Below, one piece after another: positions 49,152 to 59,938 of a stretch of 64,000 nucleotides of DNA (positions are counted from its first letter, which is position 1; each line of letters starts with the position of its first letter). Made by a program: the position numbers and the translations under genes. A model generated the notes under the pieces. The model saw only the letters and a list, made by a program, of their open reading frames with translations, made no database searches and had not been told where the DNA came from. Source of the DNA: Solirubrobacteraceae bacterium (GTDB lineage Bacteria; Actinomycetota; Thermoleophilia; Solirubrobacterales; Solirubrobacteraceae); the NCBI GenBank assembly GCA_025449845.1, contig JANWIP010000029.1:23780-87779 (forward strand), in the 5' to 3' direction.

Positions 49152-50486
49152 CTAGCCAGCCCCGAACTCGCTCGCCGCACCCCGCGGAGGAGCTGTACGG
49201 GCCTGTGGTCTGGGAGCCCGTTCAAATTGCGGTCTGGGAGCCCGCTCAAAGCCCAGCTCGCGCTGAGCCGTGCCCGCGGCAGGCACCGCGGCAACGGAAC
49301 GAGACGGTCGCGTAGATGCAGAGGGGACAACATGAACAGAAGCTCTTCGCTGGGCGAGACGAATCGGCCGCGAGCTAGAGAGGGTCGGCGAAGTGCCGGC
49401 TGATGGAGCGCCCGAGCCACGCGCAAGATCGTGGCTGTGAACCGCATGCCTGGAGTGGCCAGGGCCCGCAATGAGCGCTACGCAGCCCCCGCTCACCCCG
49501 GCAACGAGCAAGCAGCCGGTGGCGAGTTTGACGCCCAGGGAGCCACCCAGCGGCAACCAACCGCCAGCTGCGCCGCCGCCTGCGGCCCCACCGAGACCGG
49601 CGCTCGAACCAGCCCCGCCGAGACCGGAACCAGCCCCACCGAGGCCCGCACTTGAGCCACCCCCGCCGAGGCCGGCGGCACTGGACCCGGCTCCACCACC
49701 CAGCGCACCACCAAGCCCGGCCATGCCGGGAGCCCAAGGCAGCGCGAGCGGGGGCAGCACGGCGGCAAGGCCGCGCAGTGAGATGACGTAGGCGCGGCAG
49801 GCGGGACACTCGCGGCGGTGCAACTGGGCCAGCCGATAACGCTCGCCGTCAGGGTCGTGCACGCCATAGGCGAGGCCACGCATGAGCGAAGCCTGCTGCT
49901 CGCACCAACCCCCACCCTGGATGGTCTTGAGCAGGGCATCCATTTTGGCGGCAACCCCGGGACGGCTGGGGCCACGCCCCTCCATGAGCTTGCGCATGCG
50001 AGCCTCGCTGATGCCCATGCGCTCGGCGGCCTGCGCGCGAGAGAGGCCCTGCAGGTAACAGAGGCTGGCAGCCTCTTGCTCGCGTGCGTCGAGTCGCTGG
50101 CGCAGAGCCTCGAAGGTGTGGCGCAGCTTGAGACGATCATCGAGCGCACCCGCCAGGTCCGGTTCGATGCGGCCATCGAGCTCCTCGACAAAGCCTTCCA
50201 GGCGCCGCTGCTCGCTGGTGCGCTGGCGGTACTCGTCGATGGCGCGGCGATAGCACACAAGCGTGAGCCATCCGATGGGATTCTCAGGCTCTTGACCTTC
50301 CGTGAGCGCGGTGTACAGCCCTTGCCAGGCCTGCGAGTAACAGGCTTCGAGATCGGCGAGGTCGAGGACGATCCCACGCGCACCGAGATTGGCGCGTACG
50401 CTGGCCAGCACGCGCTCACGTGCGCCCTCAAAGTCACGGCGCAGCAGGCGCTCAGCTCGGTAGCGTCGCAGCACAGTAGGGCTCAT
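49152..50486 (-). CDS. ECF-like sigma factor fused to zinc-finger and membrane segment
   Basis: 444 aa. Residues ~20-165 are sigma-70-like: region 2 ('DLEACYSQAWQGLYTALTEG', 'GWLTLVCYRRAIDEYRQR') and region 4 ('LDAREQEAASLCYLQGLSRAQAAERMGISEARMRKLM'). Then comes 'HRRECPAC', an exact Hx3Cx2C zinc-binding anti-sigma (ZAS) motif. A Gly/Ala/Ser-rich stretch of ~90 residues, one hydrophobic helix ('LATGCLLVAGVSGGCVALIAG') and a Pro/Arg-rich tail with two 'FERAPRPQ' repeats follow. Sigma factor and anti-sigma are thus in one chain, probably membrane-tethered. ATG 50486 is chosen because TAAGCT lies seven bases upstream and the longer ORF would overlap the next gene. Confidence 0.82.
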   Translation of the reverse strand: MSPTVLRRYRAERLLRRDFEGARERVLASVRANLGARGIVLDLADLEACYSQAWQGLYTALTEGQEPENPIGWLTLVCYRRAIDEYRQRTSEQRRLEGFVEELDGRIEPDLAGALDDRLKLRHTFEALRQRLDAREQEAASLCYLQGLSRAQAAERMGISEARMRKLMEGRGPSRPGVAAKMDALLKTIQGGGWCEQQASLMRGLAYGVHDPDGERYRLAQLHRRECPACRAYVISLRGLAAVLPPLALPWAPGMAGLGGALGGGAGSSAAGLGGGGSSAGLGGAGSGLGGAGSSAGLGGAAGGGAAGGWLPLGGSLGVKLATGCLLVAGVSGGCVALIAGPGHSRHAVHSHDLARGSGAPSAGTSPTLSSSRPIRLAQRRASVHVVPSASTRPSRSVAAVPAAGTAQRELGFERAPRPQFERAPRPQARTAPPRGAASEFGAG

Positions 50487-50506
50487 GGCCCAAAGCTTAC
50501 GACGAG

Positions 50507-51640
50507 CTAGGAGAATTCTGCGATCTGGTCGAAAGTCACGCGGCGCATGTCCTCCCCACGTAGATGCGCCTGATACCACTGCACAACCCTGTCAAGGGCC
50601 TGCTCCAAGTCCCACGCCGGTTGCCAGCCAAGCCGCTCGATGGCTGCGCTGGAGTCAAGTGCAAGATGCGCGGCCTCGGGCGCACTCACCGCCCCGTCGA
50701 GCTCCCAGGCAAATGCCTCCCCCCAGCGCTCGCGCAGGAATTCCACGATTGCGCGCACCGTACGCACGTCGCCCGGCGCGGGGCCGAAGTTCCAACCCCG
50801 CGCGGCCTCGGGCGAGTTCCATAGCCGCTGCGCCAGCAACAGGTAACCGCCGAGTGGGTTGAGCACGTGCTGCCAGGGACGGACCGCCTGCGGGTTGCGC
50901 ACGGCGATCGGCTCGCCCGCCGTAACGGCGCGCACGATGTCCGGGATCAGACGATCCTCGCCCCAGTCTCCGCCACCGATGACGTTGCCGGCGCGCGCAC
51001 TGGCCACGCGCGGGCCGTCAGGATCGGCGAAGAAGGAGCGGCGGTAGGCCATCGTGACGAGCTCGGCGCAGCCCTTGGAGCTCGAATATGGATCGCTGCC
51101 GCCGAGGGGGTCGTCCTCCACGAAGGGCTTATGCGGAGCAGGGTTATCGGGGTCCGAGTTCTCACGGCCCAAATCCTCGTGGCCCGAGTCCTTACGGGCC
51201 ACGCTCCCATGGCCCGGATTCTCATAACACTTATCGGAGGTCACCACGACGACCGCGCGCACCTGCTGACCGACGAGGCGCACGGCATCGAGCACATTGA
51301 CGGTGCCCATCACGTTGACCTCGTAGGTGCCCGCGGGGTCCACCAGCGAGCGCCTAACCAGCGGCTGGGCAGCCAGATGCAGCACCACTTCGGGGTGCTC
51401 GGCCGCAAACGCATCGAGCACAGCCTGGCGATCGCGTACGTCGACGACGCGCTCGGCCATCCCCGCCGCGACCCCCGCCAGCTCATACAGCGAAGGGCTG
51501 GTCGGCGCCACCGATGGCGCCAGCCCGGTGACGCGGGCGCCCAGGGACTGCAGCCACAGCGACAGCCAGGCCCCCTTGAATCCGGTGTGGCCCGTCAGCA
51601 GTACCCGCCGCCCCGACCAGAAATCGCTGTCTATCGCCAT
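50507..51640 (-). CDS. rfbG: CDP-glucose 4,6-dehydratase
   Basis: 377 aa short-chain dehydrogenase/reductase making CDP-4-keto-6-deoxyglucose, a precursor of dideoxy and branched sugars. Signature features of RfbG: 'FWSGRRVLLTGHTGFKGAWLSLWLQSLGA', 'LHLAAQPLVRRSL', 'VVVTSDKCYEN', catalytic 'DPYSSSKGCAEL' (YxxxK) and 'RPWQHVLNPLGGYL'. ATG 51640 is chosen; the ORF-track extension is non-coding. GATACC lies seven bases upstream. A ~25-residue hydrophilic insert made of 15-nt DNA repeats follows 'CYEN'. Divergent from the WecG/TagA gene. Downstream CDP-sugar enzymes are not obvious apart from the DegT proteins. Confidence 0.9.
   Translation of the reverse strand: MAIDSDFWSGRRVLLTGHTGFKGAWLSLWLQSLGARVTGLAPSVAPTSPSLYELAGVAAGMAERVVDVRDRQAVLDAFAAEHPEVVLHLAAQPLVRRSLVDPAGTYEVNVMGTVNVLDAVRLVGQQVRAVVVVTSDKCYENPGHGSVARKDSGHEDLGRENSDPDNPAPHKPFVEDDPLGGSDPYSSSKGCAELVTMAYRRSFFADPDGPRVASARAGNVIGGGDWGEDRLIPDIVRAVTAGEPIAVRNPQAVRPWQHVLNPLGGYLLLAQRLWNSPEAARGWNFGPAPGDVRTVRAIVEFLRERWGEAFAWELDGAVSAPEAAHLALDSSAAIERLGWQPAWDLEQALDRVVQWYQAHLRGEDMRRVTFDQIAEFS
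51149..51233. repeat. Degenerate 15-bp tandem repeat inside rfbG
   Basis: About five consecutive 15-nt units encode the pentads ENPGH-GSVAR-KDSGH-EDLGR-ENSDP on the minus strand. The reading frame is kept, so the array is tolerated as a surface loop. Confidence 0.6.
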
Positions 51641-51673
51641 GCGCGCCGGTATCTTCACGCAATCGCGCCTGCT

Positions 51674-52489
51674 TTGGATTCCATCCCCACCCCACCGCGA
51701 CGCATCCCCACCCCGCCGCCACGCGTGGAGATCGTGGGCATACCGCTGGCGGTGTCGGACTACGCGGAGGTAGTGGGATGGATGCAGGCGATGATCGACG
51801 CCGACGCACGCGGCTACGTGACGGCGGCTGCGGTGAATCTGGTGATGAGCGCACACGAGCAACCGGCGACGATGGCGGCGGTCCTCGGGGCGACCTTGGC
51901 GGTGCCTGATGGGATGCCGCTGGTGTGGGCGCTGCGAGCGCTGGGGCACAAGCGCGCCACGCGCGTGTATGGCCCGGACCTGATGCTGAGCTTCTGCGCG
52001 CACGCTGCCGCCAACGGGATTCCCATGTACCTGTACGGCGGACGTGACGAGGCGGCGCTTGAGCTGCTGCGTACGCGCCTGTGCGAGCGCTTCCCGGGCC
52101 TGCCGATCGTGGGCGGCTTCTCGCCCCCCTTCAGCGCGCTGACGCCGGCTGAGGAGCAGCAGGTCGTGAGCGACATCGACGGCTCGGGCGCGCAGGTGGT
52201 GTGGGTGGGCATCGGCCAGCCCAAGCAGGAGCGCTGGATGCTCCAGATGCGGCCCCGTCTAGGAGCCCCGCTGCTGGTCGGGGTGGGCGCGGCCTTCGAC
52301 TTCCACGCGGGACTGCTGGCGCAGGCACCGGGCTGGATGCAGCGCAATGGCCTTGAGTGGATCTATCGCCTGGCGCGTGAGCCGCGGCGACTGTGGCGGC
52401 GCTATGCGCGCTACAACCCGCGCTTCGTGGCAGCCTTCGCGCGGCAGTACGCGCGCGAGCGATGGTTGCGTCGGCAAGCGCCAGGGTGA
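51674..52489 (+). CDS. WecG/TagA/CpsF-family glycosyltransferase (GT26)
   Basis: About 271 aa. The enzyme transfers N-acetylmannosamine(-uronate) or glucose-type sugars to a lipid-linked acceptor. Visible: 'GIPLAVSDYAEVVGWMQAMI', 'VNLVMSAHEQPATMAAVLGATLAVPDGMPLVWALRALG', 'YLYGGRDEAALELLRTRLCERFPGL', 'VVWVGIGQPKQERWM' and 'LVGVGAAFDFHAG', all GT26 hallmarks. The ORF-track protein begins 800 bases too early, inside rfbG antisense. The real start is TTG 51674 or GTG 51725; neither has a Shine-Dalgarno. A 21-bp direct repeat near the start encodes 'IPTPPRRIPTPPPR'. Confidence 0.88.
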   Translation: MDSIPTPPRRIPTPPPRVEIVGIPLAVSDYAEVVGWMQAMIDADARGYVTAAAVNLVMSAHEQPATMAAVLGATLAVPDGMPLVWALRALGHKRATRVYGPDLMLSFCAHAAANGIPMYLYGGRDEAALELLRTRLCERFPGLPIVGGFSPPFSALTPAEEQQVVSDIDGSGAQVVWVGIGQPKQERWMLQMRPRLGAPLLVGVGAAFDFHAGLLAQAPGWMQRNGLEWIYRLAREPRRLWRRYARYNPRFVAAFARQYARERWLRRQAPG

Positions 52490-52560
52490 GCGTCAGAGAC
52501 AGGCCAAGGAGCAGCTCACCAGCAGGATGAGCCCAAAACCATGCCATCTTACTGAATGAT

Positions 52561-52588
52561 TTGACATATACGATGACCTAGGCATCAT
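52561..52588 (+). promoter_or_regulatory. Candidate promoter with perfect -35 TTGACA
   Basis: TTGACA at 52561-52566, then CATCAT at 52583-52588 (16-base spacer), about 50 bases upstream of ATG 52642. The -10 is weak. A near-palindrome GATGACCTAGGCATC lies within the spacer and could bind a regulator. Confidence 0.4.
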
Positions 52589-52627
52589 CGGCTTTCCCCA
52601 ATCAACGTCCCGGCGCTGCCGGGGCCG

Positions 52628-52634
52628 AAAGGAG
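52628..52634 (+). promoter_or_regulatory. Shine-Dalgarno AAAGGAG
   Basis: AAAGGAG seven bases before ATG 52642, a strong site that fixes the start. Confidence 0.75.
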
Positions 52635-52641
52635 AGTCTCA

Positions 52642-53442
52642 ATGTTGAGATCGAGAGCCAGAGCGGCACTGCTCGGCACCTTGACGTTGCTGCTGATGAG
52701 TTCGTTGGCCGCGGCAACCGCGCAGGCAACGGCCGGACCATTTGTTTATCACCGAGCGATCGGCGAAAAAACCAGCGGCGTGAAGATTTCAGAAAAATCC
52801 CCAGAACCGTTTCAAGGAGAAGGCGGTGAACAGAGAGCCGCGAGCAAAATCGCGGGCACGGAAGTCGAAGGTGTGGCAAAGAGCGTGCAAATCAAAGGCA
52901 TCATCTACAACAACAGCCTCCAGGGCCAACTGAAAATGGACCTGAAATTTCACGAAGTAGAACTGATTAGGCCCAAACTGCCGGGCTGTGTAGTGAAATT
53001 CGGCAAAAACAACGAAAGCACCGTCGCCGGACACTTGGCCTGGAAATGGAATGGCACAGCAAAACAGCTCGAAGAACCAACTCAAACGAGCCAAGGGCCC
53101 ACCGGCGTGGGCTTGGGCAGCGAATTGACGGAAGGCGCAACCACACTGCCCAGCGCGGAATTCACGACTATCGCATTTTCGGGCGCGGCCTGTGGCGTTC
53201 TGATCGGTAAATACATAGCGAAAGGCAGCGAGACGATAAAAACCAAACCCTCGACGCTAGGGGAATGGGGCAAATCGATTGCCATCACGCTGGACGAAAA
53301 CAAAGAAAAGATCCACTTCTGGAACGGCAAAACATTCATAGGCGCCGAAACGGCGCTGCTGCTAGGCGCCGAACCAGCGAAAGTGTCGGGTGAAAGCAAA
53401 GCGGAAATCTCCGGGCAAGAAATCGCCGTCTTTGAAAACTAG
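52642..53442 (+). CDS. Exported protein of unknown function, AT-richer codon use
   Basis: 266 aa with a signal peptide ('ALLGTLTLLLMSSLAAATAQATA'). The mature part is beta-rich, Lys/Glu-rich and has two widely spaced Cys ('PGCVVKF', 'GAACGVLIGKY'), perhaps a disulfide. No known domain is recognised. Codon choice (many AAA, GAA, AAC) is clearly different from neighbouring sugar genes and resembles the five exported paralogues at 57.8-63 kb, although the sequences are not similar. A good promoter, strong ribosome-binding site and terminator suggest an abundant single-gene transcript. Confidence 0.75.
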   Translation: MLRSRARAALLGTLTLLLMSSLAAATAQATAGPFVYHRAIGEKTSGVKISEKSPEPFQGEGGEQRAASKIAGTEVEGVAKSVQIKGIIYNNSLQGQLKMDLKFHEVELIRPKLPGCVVKFGKNNESTVAGHLAWKWNGTAKQLEEPTQTSQGPTGVGLGSELTEGATTLPSAEFTTIAFSGAACGVLIGKYIAKGSETIKTKPSTLGEWGKSIAITLDENKEKIHFWNGKTFIGAETALLLGAEPAKVSGESKAEISGQEIAVFEN

Positions 53443-53453
53443 CTGACGGGGCC

Positions 53454-53483
53454 ACTGGGGCCGTGTGGAGATGCGGCCCCAGT
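53454..53483 (+). terminator. Hairpin terminator after the exported protein
   Basis: ACTGGGGCCG-tgtggagatg-CGGCCCCAGT: a 10-bp perfect stem starting about 12 bases after the stop codon. Confidence 0.6.
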
Positions 53484-53494
53484 CCCGCCCCCTT

Positions 53495-53500
53495 GATAAT
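53495..53500 (+). promoter_or_regulatory. Candidate -10 box GATAAT for the nucleotide-sugar operon
   Basis: TTGATAAT ends 11 bases before ATG 53512; no Shine-Dalgarno is present, so the leader would be a few bases at most. Confidence 0.35.
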
Positions 53501-53511
53501 CTCCGTCCTCA

Positions 53512-54782
53512 ATGAGCAACGCACAGAGCACCGCCGACGTCGCAGTTGTGGGCCTGGGCCGCGTGGGACTGCCACTGGCGCTGTCCTTCGCCGACCGTGG
53601 CTTGCGGACGATCGGAGTGGACAACGACCCCACGCGACTGGGCGCAGTGAGGGAAAAGACGATGCCCTTCCAGGAGACGGGAGCGCAGGAGGTGCTCGAG
53701 CGCGTGCACGCCTCGGGGCGGCTGGAATTGAGCGACCGCGTGGCGGAGGCGGCCAATGCGCGCCATATCGTGCTGACCCTGGGAACCCCGTCGTTCTCGC
53801 ACATCGAGATCGACATGCGCGACATCCGCTCCGCTCTCGATGACCTGCTGGGGGTCCTGGCGCCGGGACACGCGCTGACACTGCGCTCTACGGTGGCACC
53901 CGGGACGACGGAGTTCGTCGCGGGCTATCTGGCCAAGCACCGCGGCTTCACGATCGGCGAGGAGGTGTTCGTGGCGCATGCGCCCGAGCGGATCGCGGCG
54001 GGGCGCTTCCTGGAGGAGATCGACACGCTGCCGTGCATCATCGGCGGCGTAGGGCCGCGCTCAGGCGAGGTGGTGGGTGAGCTGTTCGGAGTGTTCGGCG
54101 CGCCGATCGTGCAGACCACGCCCGTACAGGCGGAGTTGGCGAAGATCTGGGCGAACATCCTGCGCTATACGAACTTCGCGCTGCCGAACCTGCTGATGAT
54201 GGACTGCGAGCGCTATGAGGCAAATGTGTTCGAGGTGATCGATCTGATCAATCGCGACTACCCCCGCGGAGGAATCGCCAAACCGGGATTCACGGCAGGG
54301 ACGTGCCTGCGCAAGGACTTTGCGTTCTCCGAGGAGCGCTCAAACGCGCCGGGGATGCTGCTGGCGGTCTCGCGCGTGAACGAGTCGGTGCCGCTATTCC
54401 TGGTGGAGGGAATCAAACGCCGGGTAGGTGCGCTGAATGACCGCCGCGTGGCAGTGCTGGGCTTGGCGTTCAAGGCAGGCACGGACGACGAGCGCGACTC
54501 GCTGGCACACAAGCTGATTCGACTGCTGGAGCGCGAGCTGGCGGATGTGGTGGCGCACGACCCCCATGTGCCGACACCCACGGCCTCGTTCACGGAGGCG
54601 ATCAAAGATGCCGACGTGGTGGTGGTGGCCACCGATCATGCCGAGTTCCGCGAGCCTGAGGCGCTGGCCGCGATCGCGCGGCAGGCCAAACAGGACTGCC
54701 TGGTGGTAGATCCCTGGAACTGCTGGGGCGCGGGCCAGGTGTTCGCGTATGCGTCAGAGCTTGCGGCATTGAGTACCAGCGC

Positions 54783-54786
<4 letters not shown>
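53512..54786 (+). CDS. Nucleotide-sugar dehydrogenase (UDP-glucose/UDP-ManNAc dehydrogenase family)
   Basis: 424 aa NAD-dependent enzyme that oxidises the C6 alcohol of a UDP- or GDP-sugar to a uronic acid. N-terminal NAD fold 'VAVVGLGRVGLPLALSFADRG'; 'RSTVAPGTTEF'; catalytic Cys in 'FTAGTCLRKDFAF'; C-terminal 'VAVLGLAFKAGTDDERDS', 'DVVVVATDHAEF'. Overall pattern is nearer the WecC/WbpA group than Ugd of animals. It leads an operon of four genes joined by 4-bp overlaps. The product, a sugar acid, probably enters the polysaccharide. Confidence 0.92.
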
Positions 54787-57810
<3,024 letters not shown>

Positions 57811-57830
57811 ACTGCGAGCCTGCCGCTACC

Positions 57831-58724
57831 TCAGCCTTTCAAGACGGCTTCTGCCGTGGCGTTCTGCAGGCTGCCTTCGAGAATCGCCGTGTTGTGGCCA
57901 GATCCGGAGGGGAGCCCAAGCTTGAGGTTCACGGCAGGATTGACGAGCAGCGACAAGATTCCCCCACATCCCGTAGCCGCGGGGACCGAGAATGCGTTGT
58001 CGACCAGCTTGTTATGGGTGATAATCACAAACTGGAATTCGTCTCTGAATTCAAGTTCGCCAACGGCACCCGTTATGGGGCTGTTGGGTTTCGGCGGGCT
58101 GGTCGTGCCCGTGGTCAGCTGGAAGGTCACCGGGCTGCCTTTCGAGCCGATGTAGCATTCGCTGCCCAGGAACGTGTTGCTGAGATGAATACGTACCGGC
58201 AAGGAAAGAGCTACGCCTTCCTGGAAGAGCAGGTTGGTGCGGCTGATAGCCGGATTGCCCACCAGTTCGGCGGTCGCCGTGACGCCAGCCAACCCTTCGC
58301 TGGTGAGTTTGTTGATGATGTCCTGCAGGAATTTCGGCAGCGATTCCGATGCGACGACCCCAAGCAGGCCGCCTGGCACTTTCAGCTGGGTCTTTGACAG
58401 TGTTTCGCCATTAGCCGCGCCCACAAATTTTTCAGCGCCGGTTTCTTCGTTCAGGATAGACCCGCCCTGGAACACCAGAGTTTCGCTGATTGGCACTTTG
58501 GTGCCGCCAATAGCGAATTCTCCGCCGGTGGTTTCGGCAAAGAAGCAGAGATTCACTGCAGGGTTGCTGGTAGGACACTGAGAAAATACCGAAAAGTCTT
58601 TCAGCGCCAGCGCCGAGGGCACCAGCGTCAAGGCAAACAGTGATACCACAGTTACGACAAGCGCTGCCCTGCGTGGGCGCGCGAAGCGCCTAGGACTATT
58701 TCCGATCATGTATCCCCAATTCAT
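57831..58724 (-). CDS. Exported paralogue 1 of the five-member family
   Basis: 297 aa; ATG 58709 (codon 6) may be the true start, since all other members begin 'MI' and GGGG precedes it. Signal peptide 'AALVVTVVSLFALTLVPSALA'. Mature part: 'FSVFSQCPTSNPAVNLCFFAETTGGEF', 'TLVFQGGSILNEETGAEKFVGAANGETLSKT', 'GVTATAELVGNPAISRTNLLFQEGVALSLPVRIHL', 'GAVGELEFRDEFQFVIITHNKLVDN', 'GHNTAILEGSLQNATAEAV'. Beta-rich with paired Cys. This is the most divergent copy with 61048. It lies only ~85 bases after the 58811 gene, behind its terminator. Function unknown. Confidence 0.75.
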   Translation of the reverse strand: MNWGYMIGNSPRRFARPRRAALVVTVVSLFALTLVPSALALKDFSVFSQCPTSNPAVNLCFFAETTGGEFAIGGTKVPISETLVFQGGSILNEETGAEKFVGAANGETLSKTQLKVPGGLLGVVASESLPKFLQDIINKLTSEGLAGVTATAELVGNPAISRTNLLFQEGVALSLPVRIHLSNTFLGSECYIGSKGSPVTFQLTTGTTSPPKPNSPITGAVGELEFRDEFQFVIITHNKLVDNAFSVPAATGCGGILSLLVNPAVNLKLGLPSGSGHNTAILEGSLQNATAEAVLKG

Positions 58725-58747
58725 ATGATTGTGTGTTGAGCAAAGAA

Positions 58748-58779
58748 AGGCCCCGCTCCCCAGAAGGGAAGCGGGGCCT
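58748..58779 (-). terminator. Rho-independent terminator after exported paralogue 2
   Basis: On the minus strand: AGGCCCCGCTTCCC-TTCT-GGGGAGCGGGGCCT followed by TTCTTT. Long GC stem plus T-run. Confidence 0.85.
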
Positions 58780-58810
58780 GCCCGATCTGTACTGCTAGCT
58801 GCTCAGCGAA

Positions 58811-59701
58811 CTATTTTTCGCTGTTTTTGACCGCTTCCGCTGTGGCGTTCTGCAGTTCGCCTTCGAGGATCGCGGTGTTGTGGCCGGCGGCTGCAGGCAC
58901 GCCGAAGGCTTCTTCTACGATCGGGTTAATGAAGAACGAGAACAGCCCGCCGCAACCTTCGGTGCCGGGTGCGGAGTATGCGTTGTCGACAACCTTGTTG
59001 CCTTTGATGATCACGAGCTGGAATTCATCCTTGAATTCAAGTTCGCCCACTGCGCCAGTGATCGGCACGTTGGGCGGCGGCGGTGCCGTCGTACCCGTGG
59101 TCAGGTTGAGCGTCACTGGATGAGCTTTCGAGCCCAGGTAGCAGGAGCTGCCGAGGATCGCGTTGTTGAGGTGGATACGTGTCGGCAGCGACAGCGCGAC
59201 ACCTTCCTGGAACAGCAGGTTGGTCCGGCTGATACCGGGGTTGCCCACCAGTTCAGTGGTCGCCGTGACGCCTGTAAAACCTTCATTGATCTGTTTGTTG
59301 AACCATTCCTGCAAGAATTTCGGCCACCACGTGGGTGCTTTGATGCCTAGCAGACCGCCGGGAACCGTCAACGGCGTTTTCGACAGCGTTTCGCCGTTGG
59401 CCGCGGCGACGAACGTTTCCGCGCCGGTTTCTTCATTCAGGATCGACCCGCCCTGGAGCGTGATCGGTTTGTTGACCGGCACCGTCTTCGTGCCGATCGT
59501 GAATAGCCCACCGCTGCTCTTTACATAGACGCAAAGGTTGACGGCGGGGTTTTTCAGCGGACACTGCGCGAACACCGCAAAGTCGCCTTTCGGTGTTGCC
59601 ATCGCCGGCGCCGCTACGGCCAGCACCAGCAGGGACGCGGCCCCCATGCCGAGCACTGCTCTACGCAGGCTCGTCAGGCGCCGCAAATGATCTCTGATCA
59701 T
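58811..59701 (-). CDS. Exported paralogue 2 of the five-member family
   Basis: 296 aa from ATG 59701 with AGGAG upstream; the ORF-track start at 59842 runs back through the promoter. Signal peptide 'GMGAASLLVLAVAAPAMATPKG', then the family core 'FAVFAQCPLKNPAVNLCVYVKSSGG'. About 85-90% identical by eye to paralogues 3 and 5 ('GGSILNEETGAETFVAAANGETLSKTPLTVPGGLLG'). It has its own promoter with the shared motif. Confidence 0.78.
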   Translation of the reverse strand: MIRDHLRRLTSLRRAVLGMGAASLLVLAVAAPAMATPKGDFAVFAQCPLKNPAVNLCVYVKSSGGLFTIGTKTVPVNKPITLQGGSILNEETGAETFVAAANGETLSKTPLTVPGGLLGIKAPTWWPKFLQEWFNKQINEGFTGVTATTELVGNPGISRTNLLFQEGVALSLPTRIHLNNAILGSSCYLGSKAHPVTLNLTTGTTAPPPPNVPITGAVGELEFKDEFQLVIIKGNKVVDNAYSAPGTEGCGGLFSFFINPIVEEAFGVPAAAGHNTAILEGELQNATAEAVKNSEK

Positions 59702-59741
59702 TTCGCTCCTCATTTTGTTTATACGGAAAGGGACTACACAT

Positions 59742-59790
59742 CGAGGGTACGTGCCCAGCGGGAAGCATACAAGGAATGTTTCCGATATCT
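59742..59790 (-). promoter_or_regulatory. Shared promoter motif, exported paralogue 2
   Basis: Read on the minus strand: ATATCGGAAACATTCCTTG...18 nt...TACCCTCG. The -10-like TACCCT is 59744-59749, about 43 bases upstream of the ATG. Spacing from GAAACA to TACCCT is exactly 27 bases, the same as at the other two copies. Confidence 0.6.
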
Positions 59791-59876
59791 GCTGTCTATC
59801 GGTTATTTGGGCTGGTGGTATACGGACCCCCATCCCTTCCACGTTCGCCGAAAATGTTTCCGACTTTGGACGTAGA

Positions 59877-59904
59877 AGGCCCCGCCTCAGATGAGGCGGG
59901 GCCT
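59877..59904 (-). terminator. Hairpin terminator after exported paralogue 3
   Basis: AGGCCCCGCCTC-AGAT-GAGGCGGGGCCT: a 12-bp perfect stem located 35 bases after the stop codon. Confidence 0.8.
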
Positions 59905-59938
59905 GATCGATCTGTACTGCTGCTAACTGCTCAGCGAA

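Noticed and set aside
50867-51673. N-terminal two-fifths of the 540-aa plus-strand ORF
   Set aside because: Antisense to rfbG; only the part from about 51674 carries GT26 motifs.
51641-52003. N-terminal extension of the 498-aa minus-strand ORF
   Set aside because: Antisense to the GT26 gene and basic/His-rich; the SDR fold starts at ATG 51640.
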